Source: Formicarius rufipectus | Taxonomy: Eukaryota; Chordata; Aves; Passeriformes; Formicariidae | Assembly: GCA_013399695.1 (NCBI GenBank) | Contig: VXAU01002309.1 | Span: forward strand, 1-64,000 | Length of the DNA: 64,000 bases | Reading direction: 5' to 3' | Shown here: positions 49,601 through 60,355 of the stretch, one piece after another | Layout: every line of letters starts with the position of its first letter | Numbering within the stretch: position 1 is the stretch's first letter | Translations under genes and position numbers: made by a program | The notes under the pieces: model-generated | The model's input: the letters and a program-made list of their open reading frames with translations, nothing else | Told to the model about the DNA's origin: nothing | The model's database searches: none

Positions 49601-51472
49601 TAGGATTCAGACTGACTGGTCAGACTTCCATTACTGCAGACACAAGCCTGTAGGAGTGCTACTCAAGATACATCATTTTTCTCAGCCTTAAAGAACTGTC
49701 TTCATGTACCAACCTGTGTCATCACAGAAATAAGTTACAGTTTCAATTATACTTACATAATTTCCCAAGATTAAAGAAGACAAGAAATTGAACAAAGCAA
49801 AACATCCAAAAATCAGGCCAACAATGGTGTTACTTGCACCTTTTTTCTCTGCCTGCAAAAAAAGATCACAACCATGTAAAGATGCAGTCAAATTCTTGAG
49901 GTGAATATAATTCATGCCTTGTACATTTAATTTTTTTTAATTGTCAATTAATGCAGATAGAAAGTAATTTCCTTTCTCAAAGGCAGTAGGGGCTCATAAG
50001 GTAACAACACAGCAATTTAAAGACATGTACTTCTAATATGTAATTAAAGGGAAAGCAATGTTTATTCCTCTGTCAATGAAAAAATGTGTTATTTGCTGAA
50101 CAGATGGCCAGACTTCATACAAGTGGCTTCAGTTGGTGTGCAATGGTGCTAGATACAAAACTTTGATCCCTTGAGCAGGAAGGGGGAAGTAAACAAAGAT
50201 ATGTGTTACCTTCACTATAACATGCCTCCCAGTAACAAGCACCACACAATTTTTTTACTTATTCAGTTGGCAAAATACATTTATTTAGACATAAGCAGTA
50301 CATAAGAATATTTAGAGCAAACAGATATTTCTTTGTAAATACTTGGGAACAATTTCATCATGAGAGAAACGGACTTCTGCAAAGGCACCATGACCATTTT
50401 TTCATTCATTGTATTCACTCATCATAAGCAGAGATCTTTACTGTTTTTTCCCCTAGAATTTCTAGGTCAGGAAGTTAACACAGTTAAGGATGGCCTAGCA
50501 TGAGTTAACAGAGAGGTAGCTATAAATAAAAAGTTACTGAGTGGCTAGGGCACTGAAATGTAAGTCAGGACACTGGCAGAGTTTAATCTCAGCTCTACAA
50601 AACTACTGCGCAACATTGAGCAAGGAACTATTTCCCTTCTCCAAGAATCCACTTCACCTTCTATGTGGTATCATTAGTTTGCTGTCTCCTCTGCAGTCAC
50701 AGGGAAGATTAATCCATGGACAGGATCCAGGCCACCATCATACACAATCTATGCCAGCATCAGGCTACCACTGAATTCTCAAAACTGAAGTCTTAACTCA
50801 GAGCTTGCAGCCAGCCACGAAGGTCCCATGGAGTTCAAGATACTTCTAAAAGTTTCAACATGCAAAAAAGTAAGGCAAGGAGTAACTGACTAAGTCGTTC
50901 ATTTACCTCTGAAGGGAAAAAGGGTCCCAGGATGGAGTAGCATATCATTGAACTGAAGTTTATAGAAGCTGCTGAAACCATAGTAAAAAGCTGTTCTCTG
51001 GTAAACCGCCTTGATTCCTCACCAACTGCTTCTGACACCCCATCATCTAGAAACACAAAATAAAAATAACAGAACGTTATTCCCCAGATAGAGGGGAACA
51101 ATGTACAAATCAGGTTGGAAAATCAAGCCTCCCACAAAACTTCTATACCCCCTCCCCCGCTCTGCGCACTGAGCCACGCCGTGCTGCATTTGCCCTGGTG
51201 CAGGAGCGCAGGTTTCGCCGTGCGGTGCGGTGCGAGCCGCCCCCTGCACCCCGTCCCTCCGGAGGCGCCCGCACCGCACCCGGCGCTGCCNNNNNNNNNN
51301 NNNNNNNNNNNNNNNNNNNNNNNNNNNNNNNNNNNNNNNNNNNNNNNNNNNNNNNNNCGTTCTGATTGCTGAGCAGCTGCCCCACGGCCCCTGCCGTGCG
51401 GGCGGAAAAACGTGGCGCCCCCCCGCCTCTCCCACCTGGGCGCCACTCGCCGCTCGCCGCCCGGCTGCCCAT
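34605..51472 (-). CDS. SLC18B1: SLC18B1, vesicular polyamine transporter (MFS), 14 exons, 456 aa
   Basis: Proton-coupled transporter of the SLC18 branch of the major facilitator superfamily, known in mammals to load polyamines into secretory vesicles. The minus-strand coding exons are 51472-51436, 51046-50907, 49852-49757, 48104-48031, 47259-47112, 44286-44130, 42896-42757, 41074-40973, 39952-39861, 38855-38760, 37915-37841, 36113-36020, 35918-35872 and 34677-34605. They sum to 1371 bases (456 codons plus stop), equal to the human length. Recognisable blocks are SAASINFSSMICYSILGPFF, LTHIGAKFMFVAGMFVSG, LGPPLGGFLYQSFGYE, the MFS loop GLVSDKLP (about residues 291-298), ENGFEEGLSLLGLVSGLF and the tail NNEERTHLM. 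Exon 1 is only MGSRAASGEWRP plus one base. It was chosen because its CAG/GTGGGA donor is in the right phase for exon 2. The promoter is a CpG island. Exon 1 is the least certain part. Confidence 0.93.
34850..35640 (-). mobile_element. CR1 LINE 3' part (minus) in SLC18B1 intron 13
   Basis: Reverse-oriented CR1 of about 790 bases. The 3' end near 34860 (TTGGAAGTGACCTTTAAAGG) is followed by CAGAGCCATGTTTAACCTGG, CAGCCATGAGGCATCCACTG, CCATTACCTCTTGTCCTATT and ATGCAGTACTCCAGGTAGGG. It is sense with respect to SLC18B1. Confidence 0.85.
36783..37140 (+). mobile_element. 3' end of a non-LTR retrotransposon with intact C-terminal tail, antisense in SLC18B1 intron 11
   Basis: An open frame without ATG runs from about 36783 to the TAA at 37047-37049. 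It reads HHQWSTLASNRETWRHTI, then FETAC, EKRQRRKNRA, and finally ETFCCAFWNRTCLSRIGLI followed by SHQHAC. The W..LA.DR..WR block, the basic KR..RK stretch and the C-x2-C-like SRIGL-SH-x3-C zinc-finger-like end are the C-terminus of reverse-transcriptase polyproteins of RTE/jockey-like LINEs found widely in animal genomes. The CATGATGATGATGACGAC run just past the stop is also typical of such elements. Family assignment is from memory and needs a search. It lies antisense to SLC18B1. Confidence 0.6.
40283..40341 (+). mobile_element. CR1 LINE 3' terminus, short fragment in SLC18B1 intron
   Basis: Only the last 60 bases or so of a CR1: GATCTTAAAGATCCCTTCCA, then CATTCTATGATTCTATA, the characteristic terminal repeat. 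Confidence 0.75.
50538..50700 (+). repeat. Ancient tRNA-derived SINE-like (MIR-like) relic in SLC18B1 intron 2-3 region
   Basis: GGCTAGGGCACTGAAATGTA, then GTCAGGACACTGGCAG, TTTAATCTCAGCTCTAC and CATTGAGCAAGGAACTATTT track the order of phrases in MIR-type amniote SINEs (commonly ..GGACTGGGAGTCAGG.. ..AATCCCAGCTCTGCC.. ..CCTTGGGCAAGTCAC..). It is heavily decayed and edges are approximate. Confidence 0.4.
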
Positions 51473-51700
51473 GGGGAAGCAGCGCCGCGCCCGCGATGGC
51501 CGGCGTGCTGCGGAACCTCCCGCCGCCCCGAGTGGCAGCGGCCGCGGCCGCACCGCGCTCCGGGGCAGGGGCCAGCCCGGCCGCCAGCACTGAGCATGCC
51601 CGTCCCGCCCGGAGCCCCGCCGAGCCGAGCGGGGCTGTGCCTAACCGGGACTGCTCGTACGGGAGAGGAGAGCGCCGGGCTTTGGGCAGGGAGCGCTGCA
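51150..51700. promoter_or_regulatory. SLC18B1: CpG island over SLC18B1 exon 1
   Basis: GC- and CpG-rich block in otherwise AT-rich sequence. It spans SLC18B1 exon 1 (51472-51436), the start of intron 1 and the upstream flank, and contains the assembly gap. It is a housekeeping-type promoter; no TATA element is evident. Confidence 0.75.
51291..51357. other. Assembly gap (67 N)
   Basis: A run of 67 N inside the GC-rich island, in SLC18B1 intron 1. No SLC18B1 codon is missing if exon 1 is 51472-51436, because the exon 1 and exon 2 phases join exactly across it. Confidence 0.95.
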
Positions 51701-53031
51701 CATCTGGCTCAGGGCATGCACATCTGGATTAGGGCGTTCACGATGCTTGCTTAAGATTGGTAGACCAAGAGAGGTCGGCTTCTAGCAAGTTAAAGGATCC
51801 ATAAAACAGAAGCGCAAGAGCTTAACGGCAACGTTGTTACAAGCATTAATATCTAGAAACTGGCTAGGAGTAAATTCAAGCTGGAGATGAGGAAGAGGTG
51901 GTATAATCAATGCATTTGGCCCAAGTTCCTATCCACAGGGCAGGAAACTGAGGTGTGAGCTGGTGGTCTCGTCCAAACGTAATAAAAGACAGACCACCTG
52001 TTGCTTGAAGAGAAAAAACCAGTAAGTTCTTCTTAGAAGAGCTATTTTAGCTAGGCCATCAGTACTCCATGTAGTCACCAGTTATAATACTAAGGAAATA
52101 TCAGAGCAAATTTTGCCATGTACCTAACTTTAGAATCCCACACTCCACATGACAGGAGAAAGCAGAACTACTTTCTTATCACTAGATTAGGAAATTTAAA
52201 AGCTATTTAGCAGCCTGACAGAACAACAGCAACATGTTCCTTTGCTGAAGCCTGTTTTGACAATATATTTTATGTGGCATATGTTACAGCTGTGAAGTTG
52301 AAAAATCCCTAAGAACCATCTTGATCTTTTTCTGTGTCCAGAAAAAGACAAAAACACAAATCCTTTTCACAGATATTGAGCAGCCATACCTCCCTCTCTC
52401 TCAAAAAAAAAAAAAACAACAAAAAACAAACAAAAAAAACCCCACCAAAACCAAACAAAAACAAACCAAACAAAAACAAACAAACAAAACCAAAAACAAA
52501 CAAAAACAAAACAAACGAAGAGCACTTTCAAGTCATCCCTAGTTCACAAAAGGATAATAACAAAAAACATGATACATGCAAAGTATGATACACAAATAGA
52601 GCAAGTAATGGAAATTGCAGAGAGATATTAAAACTGTGGCAAGAGAATAAAGCCTTAATTTTTGTGACTAGAGATGAAGAGTCAGTTCTGTTCAGGAGGT
52701 GAAATAGTTTTCACTCCAACTACTTGCTCTTTCCAGTCCAGACTCTCACTTCACAGATTCCAACTACTTTCAAAAGCCAGTCCTCCACTTATTAGTAATT
52801 ACATGAGTAATCCAACAAAGTCTATGGAGTCAGATTTCCTCAAAGTCAGTGTGTGGAATAGAAGGCTGAAGTAGCAGTGATGCACTGTGATCAGCATCAC
52901 TCCAATAATGAAGCAGGGCTATGAACTTCCTATGCATGCAAGCAGTTTACTTATGTACTGCTCATCACTGCCAGAAGTAGCTGGTTGATGGACCACGTTT
53001 GTTGATTCTTCACATATTCATCACAAACTAT
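51701..53031. other. Intergenic region between the SLC18B1 promoter and a solo LTR
   Basis: No gene is supported. It holds an A-rich CAAA/CAAAA tract at about 52402-52520. The remainder is unremarkable non-coding sequence. Confidence 0.4.
52402..52520. repeat. A-rich low-complexity tract (CAAA/CAAAA)n
   Basis: About 120 bases of A runs broken by single C residues, in units of CAAA, CAAAA and CCAAA. It could be an expanded LINE or LTR-linked A tail, but no element is attached. Confidence 0.8.
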
Positions 53032-53626
53032 TGTTGTGGTTTGACACCAGCCGGCAACTCATCCCCACACAGCCACTCACTCATGCACTCCCACCCAGTG
53101 GGACTGGGGAAAGAATCAGAAGAGAAAAAATGAAAAAGCTCATAGGTTGAGAGAGAAACAGTTTAACAGGTGACACAAAAACTGTGTACTCAAGCAAAGC
53201 AAAACAAGGAACTCCTTCACCACTCCCATGGGCAGGCAGGTGTTCAACCATCTCCAGGAAAGGCAGGGCTCCATCACATGTAACCATTACTTGGGAAGAC
53301 AAACACCATCATTCCAAGTGTCTCCCCCTTCCTTCTTCTTCCCCCAGCTCTTATATGGTGAGCATGACACCATACAGTATGGAACATCCCTTTGTTCAGC
53401 TGAGGTCAGCTGTCCCAGCTGTGTCCCCTCTCAGCTCCTTCTGCACCTGCAGGCTCCTTGCTGGAGGGGTGGAGTGAGAGGGAGAAAAGGCTTTGGCTCT
53501 GTGCAAGCCCAGCTCAGCAGTAACTAAAACATCCCTGTGTTATCAACACTGTTTTCACAAATCCAAAACAGCCCCATACTAGCTACTGTGAAGAAAAATA
53601 AATCTATGCTAGCCAAAACCAGAACA
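53032..53626 (+). mobile_element. Solo LTR of an avian endogenous retrovirus
   Basis: A 595-base LTR that starts TGTTGTGGTTTGACACCAGC and ends AGCCAAAACCAGAACA, the standard TG...CA ends of a common bird LTR. Internal marks are GGCAGGCAGGTGTTCAACCA, CTTCTTCCCCCAGCTCTTAT (TATA-like) and ATCCCTGTGTTATCAACACT. The flanks are ACTAT on the left and GCTAT on the right, an almost perfect 5-base target-site duplication. No internal viral sequence remains. It sits between the divergent SLC18B1 and RPS12 promoters. Confidence 0.8.
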
Positions 53627-56299
53627 GCTATAAATACTTGCTAACCTTTGAACCAGAACTTCTTACCAGCCTGCTCCAATAGTTTATCAAGTCTAACAAA
53701 AATATTAAAAAAAAAAAAAAAAAAGCAAGCATACAAGCCTTTTCTTTTGGATCCCAAATAATATGGGATTCCAAGACTTGGAATACCAACTCTCTATAAA
53801 TACTATATATAGAGTCAAATCCATTGCTTATGTCCACATGGCAAAAATATGTTAAGAACAATTACCTTAAGAATAGCTTCCCTCAATGGATATCCAGGAC
53901 ATTCAGAAATGCTCAGCACATGTGGTCATACATATTCCTTATTAGTGTTCTGTATATTTGTAGAGATCTTAGAAACACTTTGCATTGCAATCAAGAAATC
54001 ACTTAGTATGTATTTGCATCAGATTAATATTTCTTTTGGTAGAAGTCATAGCAGCTGTTTGGAAATAGTTTAAAAGTACTCTAATGTGATGACATCATAA
54101 CCACATCCTTTGAGTGTCTAGTGCAAAATCTGTCTAAGGCAAAGGAACCAACAAATTATTTTCTTCAGCTATCATGAATCAAGGTCTTTCTTCATTTCAA
54201 ATTGGTACTGAAATACCATAGCTCCTCTGTCTCAGACTCCAGGACAGTCTCTCCATAATTTCTCCAAAGTTCTTGGAACTTGACACGGACATCTCTCGCA
54301 CTCTTCAAAAACAGGATGTGGTTGCCTGTTCTATGTGTGGAGGCACTTGGTAATACATATCTCTCCCCCCTGGGCTGGTAAGCAGGACTTCTGTGGACAC
54401 AGGGCAAGAAATTTGGTAAAAATAGGATAGCATCCTTTATGATGCAGAACTTTCTTTTTTTTTTTTTTTTGGTGTGTGAGACCAGGAAATAACAGGAAAT
54501 AAATAATTGTTTAGGAAGAGTAGGGTGAAATGTTACTGGTGTTACTTGCAAGAAGGCTTCTAGCTTCATGTTCCATAAGACTGAGAAACCATGTTTTGCA
54601 AGGCAAATGAGATATTTCTATCCTGGCATATTGGAAGTTTAATTATAGCACAAGCCTGTGCTTTGTATTTCTAGACAAAGATCTCACAGGGAAGTTTCAC
54701 AAGGTTTGTTCAGAACTGAAGTTCAGAACTGACTGTTCAGAGTTTAGCAGTGTCATGTACTTCTCTTGGGAGCCCGCAATACCTGATACTTTCATCTGCC
54801 TACCTGATTGCCTTACTGTACTGTGGCACTGTCCATACTTCCCCTTACTCAGTTCCTGAGTCTCCACTGTTTTCAATATGGCACTTAAACTATCACTGAA
54901 ATCCGCCTTTTTGATGAAAATATTGGTTATGGTTGTCAAGGTAAGCACAAGGGGAAGGTAAAGGTTACCAGGGCAAAAGACAAGGAGAGAAACAGAGGAA
55001 GGAAAACGGTGCAGGAAGAGGATGGCTGAGGCAGAGTGAATCATTACAGCCCCACTGCCAATACTGGTCTTCTGAAAAACTCCCCAAGTTCAGTTCCTAT
55101 TTTAATCAGAGGAAGGCTGGCAGCCTGGAAAGGGGGGACAGTCAGGGGGAGTCAAGAAACTGAATGGAGAGCACAGAGGATAGTAGCAATAACCAAAGGA
55201 TTTTAAAATACATGTAGAAATATGGTGAGTCCGAATGGATTACCCAGAAGAGCAGGCTGGAGATAATTCAAATTCTTGAATGTCATGTGACAACAGCTTG
55301 TCTTCCTCTCCCCAAATCCAGCATGCTATGCTCCTTAAAACGTGAGCAATTTTGAGTGGACTGAGTTCCTCTGCTGGGGCGGACTGCTCAGTGAAACAGC
55401 AGGTCAGCGTCTGCACCACACCACCTCAGCCCTCTAGAGTCCATCAGGCTCTTGCACTGCATCTGGCAGCTCCTCATTTTCTAGCACTCTGCTTGTTACT
55501 CCACTCAGCCAACCCTCAAGTGTACTGGAAGTACTTTTAGCACAGGACTGCAATCCTTGGCCTAAACATGTCATTCCCTGTGGCTGTATGCCAGCATATA
55601 AATTGGAGGATGATCAGTGGACATAACTCCAAGGGAAAATGCAGAGTTTAAGAAACTAGCTACTCCTTGTAGCAATGTAGACAGAAAAGTGTAACAGGTG
55701 TAGTAGTGCCAACAGTGTGCAGAGCAGAGACATAAATGCTGAGCTCACATTAACACTCTGTGCAGCAGATTGGACTTTTTCCATTAGGATCACACCTCCA
55801 TTAATTATTAAACAGATACTCCTACTATGCTATACCAACATTTCCACCACACAGAGGTCAGTGCCAATACAAACCTTCTCTGTGCACATACGCAACTTCG
55901 ATCTCAGCACAGCTTTGTTATCTTGCAACTGTGCTAGGAAAACTGGTTTTGAATGTTCTGTTTCTAGAATATTTGATTATACTTGGACTGTTTTCACTTT
56001 TGCTGTGATAGAAGTCTTTCAGATGTGCATACTTCCATCTCCTGGACAGAATGTATATTGCACTTTCTGGAGATACTGATGCGTTCTATGGCAGGATATG
56101 GACTTCCTGTTATCCTGGGAAGACGCTTAGGGAAAGATAATAGTGTATTGTTCCACTGAGAACAAAAAATACTCTATAGATTATGTCTCTGGAGCTTTTC
56201 AAGGGCACAAGAATATTAAGGGATGGAGGGATATAGGGAAAAGCAGCATAAAGGAAGTTACACGCTCCCATTTCTCGTGGGGGATGGAAACAAGAAGTT
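53627..56299. other. Intergenic region between the solo LTR and the RPS12 island
   Basis: No gene is supported. There is a poly(A) run at about 53706-53724 and a poly(T) run at about 54451-54470. The open frames are short and show no recognisable domain. Confidence 0.4.
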
Positions 56300-56990
56300 A
56301 TGGCCAAATGCCTCATAGGCGCTGCCGAATTAGCACACCAGTCCTGGGCCCGCACTGGTCGCAAACCCACGGGGGCACTGCAGCAGCGGGGCTGCAGGTC
56401 AGAGCCACGGCAGTGCCGGCAGGAGCACCTGGGGGGATGTCAGAGAGCAGCGGGCTCGGGGAGCAGTGAGAGGAGAGCTCCGCACGTCCGACCGCTCGCT
56501 CTGTACCCCCGTCCCGGCACTCCCGGGGCTGCAGGCTCGGCCCAGCTACTGACAACACTACAGACGTGGCCCCACAAGGTATTTGCTCCGCAAGGCCGAC
56601 TCGCGGCTGTTTCCTACAGCTGGTTCCTTTCTACCCTTAAACTCTCCTTCCAATCCCACGGCGACGGACTCGGGGCGGCGGAGCAGGCACCGCGGCGGAC
56701 AGCCCCGGCGCGCGCGGGCCGGGGTCCTGGTGCGCTATAAGAGCGCGCGGCGACAGCACCGCCCCCTCTTCTGTGCGTCGGCGCGCGGCGGTGCCGGGTG
56801 AGTGTCCGCGATGGCGGCCGGGCTGGGCCGGGGAGGATCGCCCCGTCCCCGGGGGCATCGCGGCGGGAGCGGGCCGGGAGGGGGCCCCGGGNGCCGGGGC
56901 TGGGCCGCGGAGCGCATGGCGGCCCCCGCTGCGGGAGGGAGCTCGGCCGGCGCCTCGCTTTAACTCGTTTGCAGCTCATCGTTGCTGTCT
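56300..56990. promoter_or_regulatory. RPS12: CpG island at the RPS12 5' end
   Basis: CpG-rich block ending in RPS12 intron 1. It contains the TATA-like box, the 5'TOP start and exon 1. A single N at 56892 lies in the GC-rich part of the intron. Confidence 0.75.
56736..56772 (+). promoter_or_regulatory. RPS12: RPS12 core promoter: TATA-like box and 5'TOP start
   Basis: TATAAG at 56736 is followed about 26 bases later by CCCCCTCTTCTG (56762-56773), a C followed by a pyrimidine run. That is the terminal oligopyrimidine start shared by vertebrate ribosomal-protein mRNAs, which places their translation under mTOR/LARP1 control. Transcription should start at about 56762-56764. Confidence 0.7.
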
Positions 56991-59900
56991 TATTCCTTTG
57001 GCTTAACTCCTTAACTTGTGTTTCCTCTGTGCTCCTTGTAATTGTCGGGTGCTTGCTGGTGAGCGGGAAGCTTTCTGCTTATAGCTCTCAGATGTTGGCA
57101 CGATCAGAGCATTGTCTGTCTTCTCTTTAGCATTACTGCTGGAGGTGTAATGGATGTTAACACCGCCCTGCAAGAAGTGCTGAAGACCGCACTTATCCAT
57201 GATGGCCTTGCTCGCGGTATCCGTGAAGCAGCCAAAGCCTTGGACAAGTAAGTGTGTCATCAGTTTGTCTGTGGTGAATAGCAAGACTGGGTGAAGTACA
57301 TTGTGATGAGGCTGGAGAAACATCTGCAGTGGTCACTTTGTCCAGTGTTCCGTTTAAAACTTATGCAAGACCATAGTTGTCTACCAGTGATTTTTGTTTA
57401 TGTAATCTCTCTTTCAGGTTCTTTTAACTGTGATTTTAAAATAAAGTTGCTAAACTCGATGGTTCAAGAATAGCAGCATCTGCTGTATTAAGTTCTGGTT
57501 TTGTCTGACCCCGGTGCTATCAAGTTTTCATGTGGGTACATGGGTTTCGTGACGAAAATGGAATGGTGCTTGCACTATGTAGCTGTGGAAATCTAGACCT
57601 AAAGAACTCTGTGCTTTAAGATGTGGTAAAGTCTTCTCAAAACTTTCCAAGATTTCAGTTGGGTTAAATGTATGTGTCAGACTTAAGCTGGAAAAGTCAC
57701 CCTAGCTTTTATGAAAAAACTTGAGTGATTGATTGCTTTTTTGCTGTCTTCATTTTTTGGGGGATGTGTGTTACAGCTGTATACAATTGATTTGGTGCAA
57801 TACGAAAATATATTAAACATGTCTTGTGCCATGGTTATGGTGTTAGGGTGAAGCACTGTATCTATGCATATATATATACACATATGCATACACCTGTGTC
57901 TATGTTTATATGCAGAAGCACCCTTTTAAGAAGAGAAGGTGCTTAAATGTAATGCTACAGTGTTTGGGTGATGACTTCACACTTTGTCGGATACCCCTTC
58001 ACTCCGTATGAGTGATAACTGCTGTCTGACAAACCTGTATGCAAAAGCTATTAAGAGAATGTACTAAATAATGGAAGAAATCTACATCTTAGGCGACTGA
58101 CAGCTTGTAAGGATTGTTTTGAGTTCAGCTACAGCTTCATATGTTGTGTGTTTAAAGGATGATACCTACAAGATTTATACACATTTGGGTATGATGTTTT
58201 TTTGCTTGGAAACATTTTTGACATTTTGGTGACGCTTATAATGAGGAAGGTCACAGAGAAAACTGAACTTTGTAGAGGTCACATTGCACTAGGTTAAGCA
58301 TAGAAGACCTACTCAGCTTTCTCTGTTGTCAGGTATCCCTTTGGTATCTTAACACTGTACCACAGTATACAAAGATCCTAATTAGAATTGGGGCCCTGTC
58401 ATAACAGCTTTGAACGTAAGTAGAAAAGATTGTTCTGAAGAGCTTATAACACCTTGACGTGGAAATTCAAGCTTTTAGTAATTACAGTTCTAATGTTAAA
58501 TAACTGTAATCTGTGGTAAGCAATAAAAAGCAACTTGTACCTTGCTTGCTTTCTAAAAATGACACCAGTTCTTTATAAGACCTCATGCTTATCCAGATCC
58601 ATTAGGTCTTTTTCCAATGGCTGAGATTTGATTTATGGGATTTTTAGAAGGTTTCAAAACTAGAGTAGAATTTGATCATAAAGTTAACAATGTATGAATA
58701 GCCTGTTATGCATATAAAAAATACAAGTGACATATCATGTCAAAAGTATATTTAGTATTTCAAAAGCATATGGTGTCTCACAGACAAAAATTACACTTTG
58801 GAAGTGGCTCTCTAAAATGCATGTGGCTGAATTTTTATGGTTTTTATTATAAATGAATTTCAAGTAGCCCCTCATTACATTTGTCAATTTTAATTTTTTT
58901 TTTAGACGCCAAGCCCATCTCTGTGTTCTGGCTTCAAATTGTGATGAACCTACATATGTAAAATTAGTTGAAGCACTCTGTGCTGAACATCAGATCAACT
59001 TAATAAAGGTGAGTTTCAGGACACAGGATTCTAACAGTTATGATGCTTGTTCCAGCATACAGAGGGCTGAACTTTTAAAACAGTGTTCTGTAGTTCTGTG
59101 TGATTGGCATCGAAACAGTATAAAAACTGTGAGTGTAAATGGAAAAGCATGTGGATCATGTATTTGCAGAGTTAAAAGTGGGTTATTGTGTGTAATAAGC
59201 AGAATTATTGCTGGGACTGATTGTGTAGTGCGGAAGGAGTCTCACCATGACTCAAGAGCACAAGCTGTACAATGATGATACTCTGGCTCCCTCTGCTGAT
59301 GCCTGTGAGGAAAGCAGCCATCCGTTACCCAATGCTTCTGACAGTACAGCAGCTTTTGGACTGAACCCAGTTATTGTAGAAATGGCAAGTTCTAACATGA
59401 TGCAATGCTCTGCACAGGTTGATGACAACAAGAAGCTGGGCGAATGGGTAGGTCTCTGCAAGATCGACAGAGAAGGAAAACCTCGCAAAGTAGTGGGCTG
59501 CAGTTGTGTGGTTGTCAAAGTAAGATTACGTTATAGATTTTTTTTTTTTACTTCTGAAAGTAAGCAGTAAACACAAAGTTGCTTTAGAAAAGGAACTGCT
59601 AAATAAAATGCTTAAAACTTTTCTAAGCAGTTGATTTATATCGTTGATATAAATAATATAATCAAATATAAGCTGCTTCCCTGTTTTATATGTTCCCTTT
59701 CATGTTTATTTAAAAAACTCATTTACATTATGTAAGTTAATGGTTGTGTCCCTAAGGTCTCTATGCCAATTTACCAGTAAGCATTAAAAGGAATGAGCTA
59801 ACTAGAAATTAGGAAGTTTTGCTTCATTAAAAAATGCCAGTTCAATGTGCCCACTCAACTTAAAAATGTTTTGTGGAGCATATTCTAAAACGACACTGGT

Positions 59901-60355
59901 AAAGTAAAGCCACAGTACGAGCCTTGAAGACTTTGTTGTCTCTGAGGTCCCAAGAGATGGCTACATCTTCACAATAATAATGTCTTCTGCATGTGTTTTC
60001 ATACTTCCACTACAGTTTGACACACTTTATTTAAGCACATAAGACTTTGTTTAGTTCCGCATCAATGGATGTTACATTTGAATGAAATAGAATAGTCTTT
60101 TATTAGAATAGTGTTTTATTAGAGAACAAAGTAAAAAGGACTGGCAAGTTGTTTGAGGTTTCTTGTGTGGAATTTTGGGAGTGCCTTGAGAAAGTGTCAG
60201 AATCTCATTTGTCCTTTTTGAAAATAGGTTGTAAAATTTTGAATGAGTCAGTGTTAATAATGGGCTATCTTGTATTACAGGACTATGGCAAGGAATCTCA
60301 GGCCAAAGATGTCATCGAAGAGTACTTCAAGTGCAAGAAGTGAATGAAAAATAAA
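56763..60355 (+). CDS. RPS12: RPS12, 40S ribosomal protein eS12 (start mini-exon not found)
   Basis: Component of the small ribosomal subunit. Exon 1 is non-coding (about 56763-56797, donor GG/GTGAGT). The coding exons found are 57131-57247, 58906-59008, 59418-59519 and 60281-60343, all GT/AG. They encode [60 protein letters not shown] and [20 protein letters not shown], essentially identical to other vertebrates. The first traceable codons follow a split Gly and read ITAGGVMDV. The preceding small exon for MAEEG (14 coding bases ending in phase 2) cannot be found between 56798 and 57130, where a lone N sits at 56892. The first ATG in the exons seen is 57150. Three intron-hosted snoRNA candidates lie within the gene. 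AATAAA is at 60350-60355. Confidence 0.93.
57957..58038 (+). ncRNA. SNORD101: Box C/D snoRNA candidate (SNORD101 position) in an RPS12 intron
   Basis: C box GTGATGA at 57968-57974 and D box CTGA at 58026-58029. A terminal stem GTTTG/CAAAC directly flanks the boxes and extends with one bulge (ACAG/CTGT). A C'-like TGATAAC lies near 58013. The 82-base size and the place in the RPS12 intron after the KALDK exon fit SNORD101. The name is by position and box pattern only. Confidence 0.7.
59264..59350 (+). ncRNA. SNORD100: Box C/D snoRNA SNORD100 in an RPS12 intron, predicted 18S G436 guide
   Basis: A perfect 7-bp terminal stem GCTGTAC/GTACAGC encloses C box ATGATGA (from 59272), D' CTGA at 59296-59299, C' TGTGAGGA at 59304-59311 and D box CTGA at 59338-59341. 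The sequence before D', GGCTCCCTCT, is complementary to AGAGGGAGCC of 18S rRNA. The base five positions before D' pairs with the G that my count along recalled human 18S sequence makes G436, the reported SNORD100 target. Host gene and intron order agree. Confidence 0.85.
59907..60025 (+). ncRNA. SNORA33: Box H/ACA snoRNA candidate (SNORA33 position) in the last RPS12 intron
   Basis: A 5' hairpin is closed by AGCCA/TGGCT (59908-59962). A hinge follows with ACAATA at 59971-59976, which fits the H-box ANANNA. A 3' hairpin is closed by TGTC/GACA, and ACA stands exactly three bases before the end (60020-60022). The host intron is the one that carries SNORA33 in mammals. The pseudouridylation pockets were not worked out. 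Confidence 0.7.

Noticed and set aside
51123..51754. Long GC-rich open frames on both strands around the gap
   Set aside because: CpG-island composition with few stop codons, several frames crossing the N run. Only the 37-base exon 1 of SLC18B1 is supported.
56300..56979. Open frames of 100-146 codons near the RPS12 promoter
   Set aside because: High GC content lowers stop frequency. They overlap one another on both strands and none resembles a known protein.
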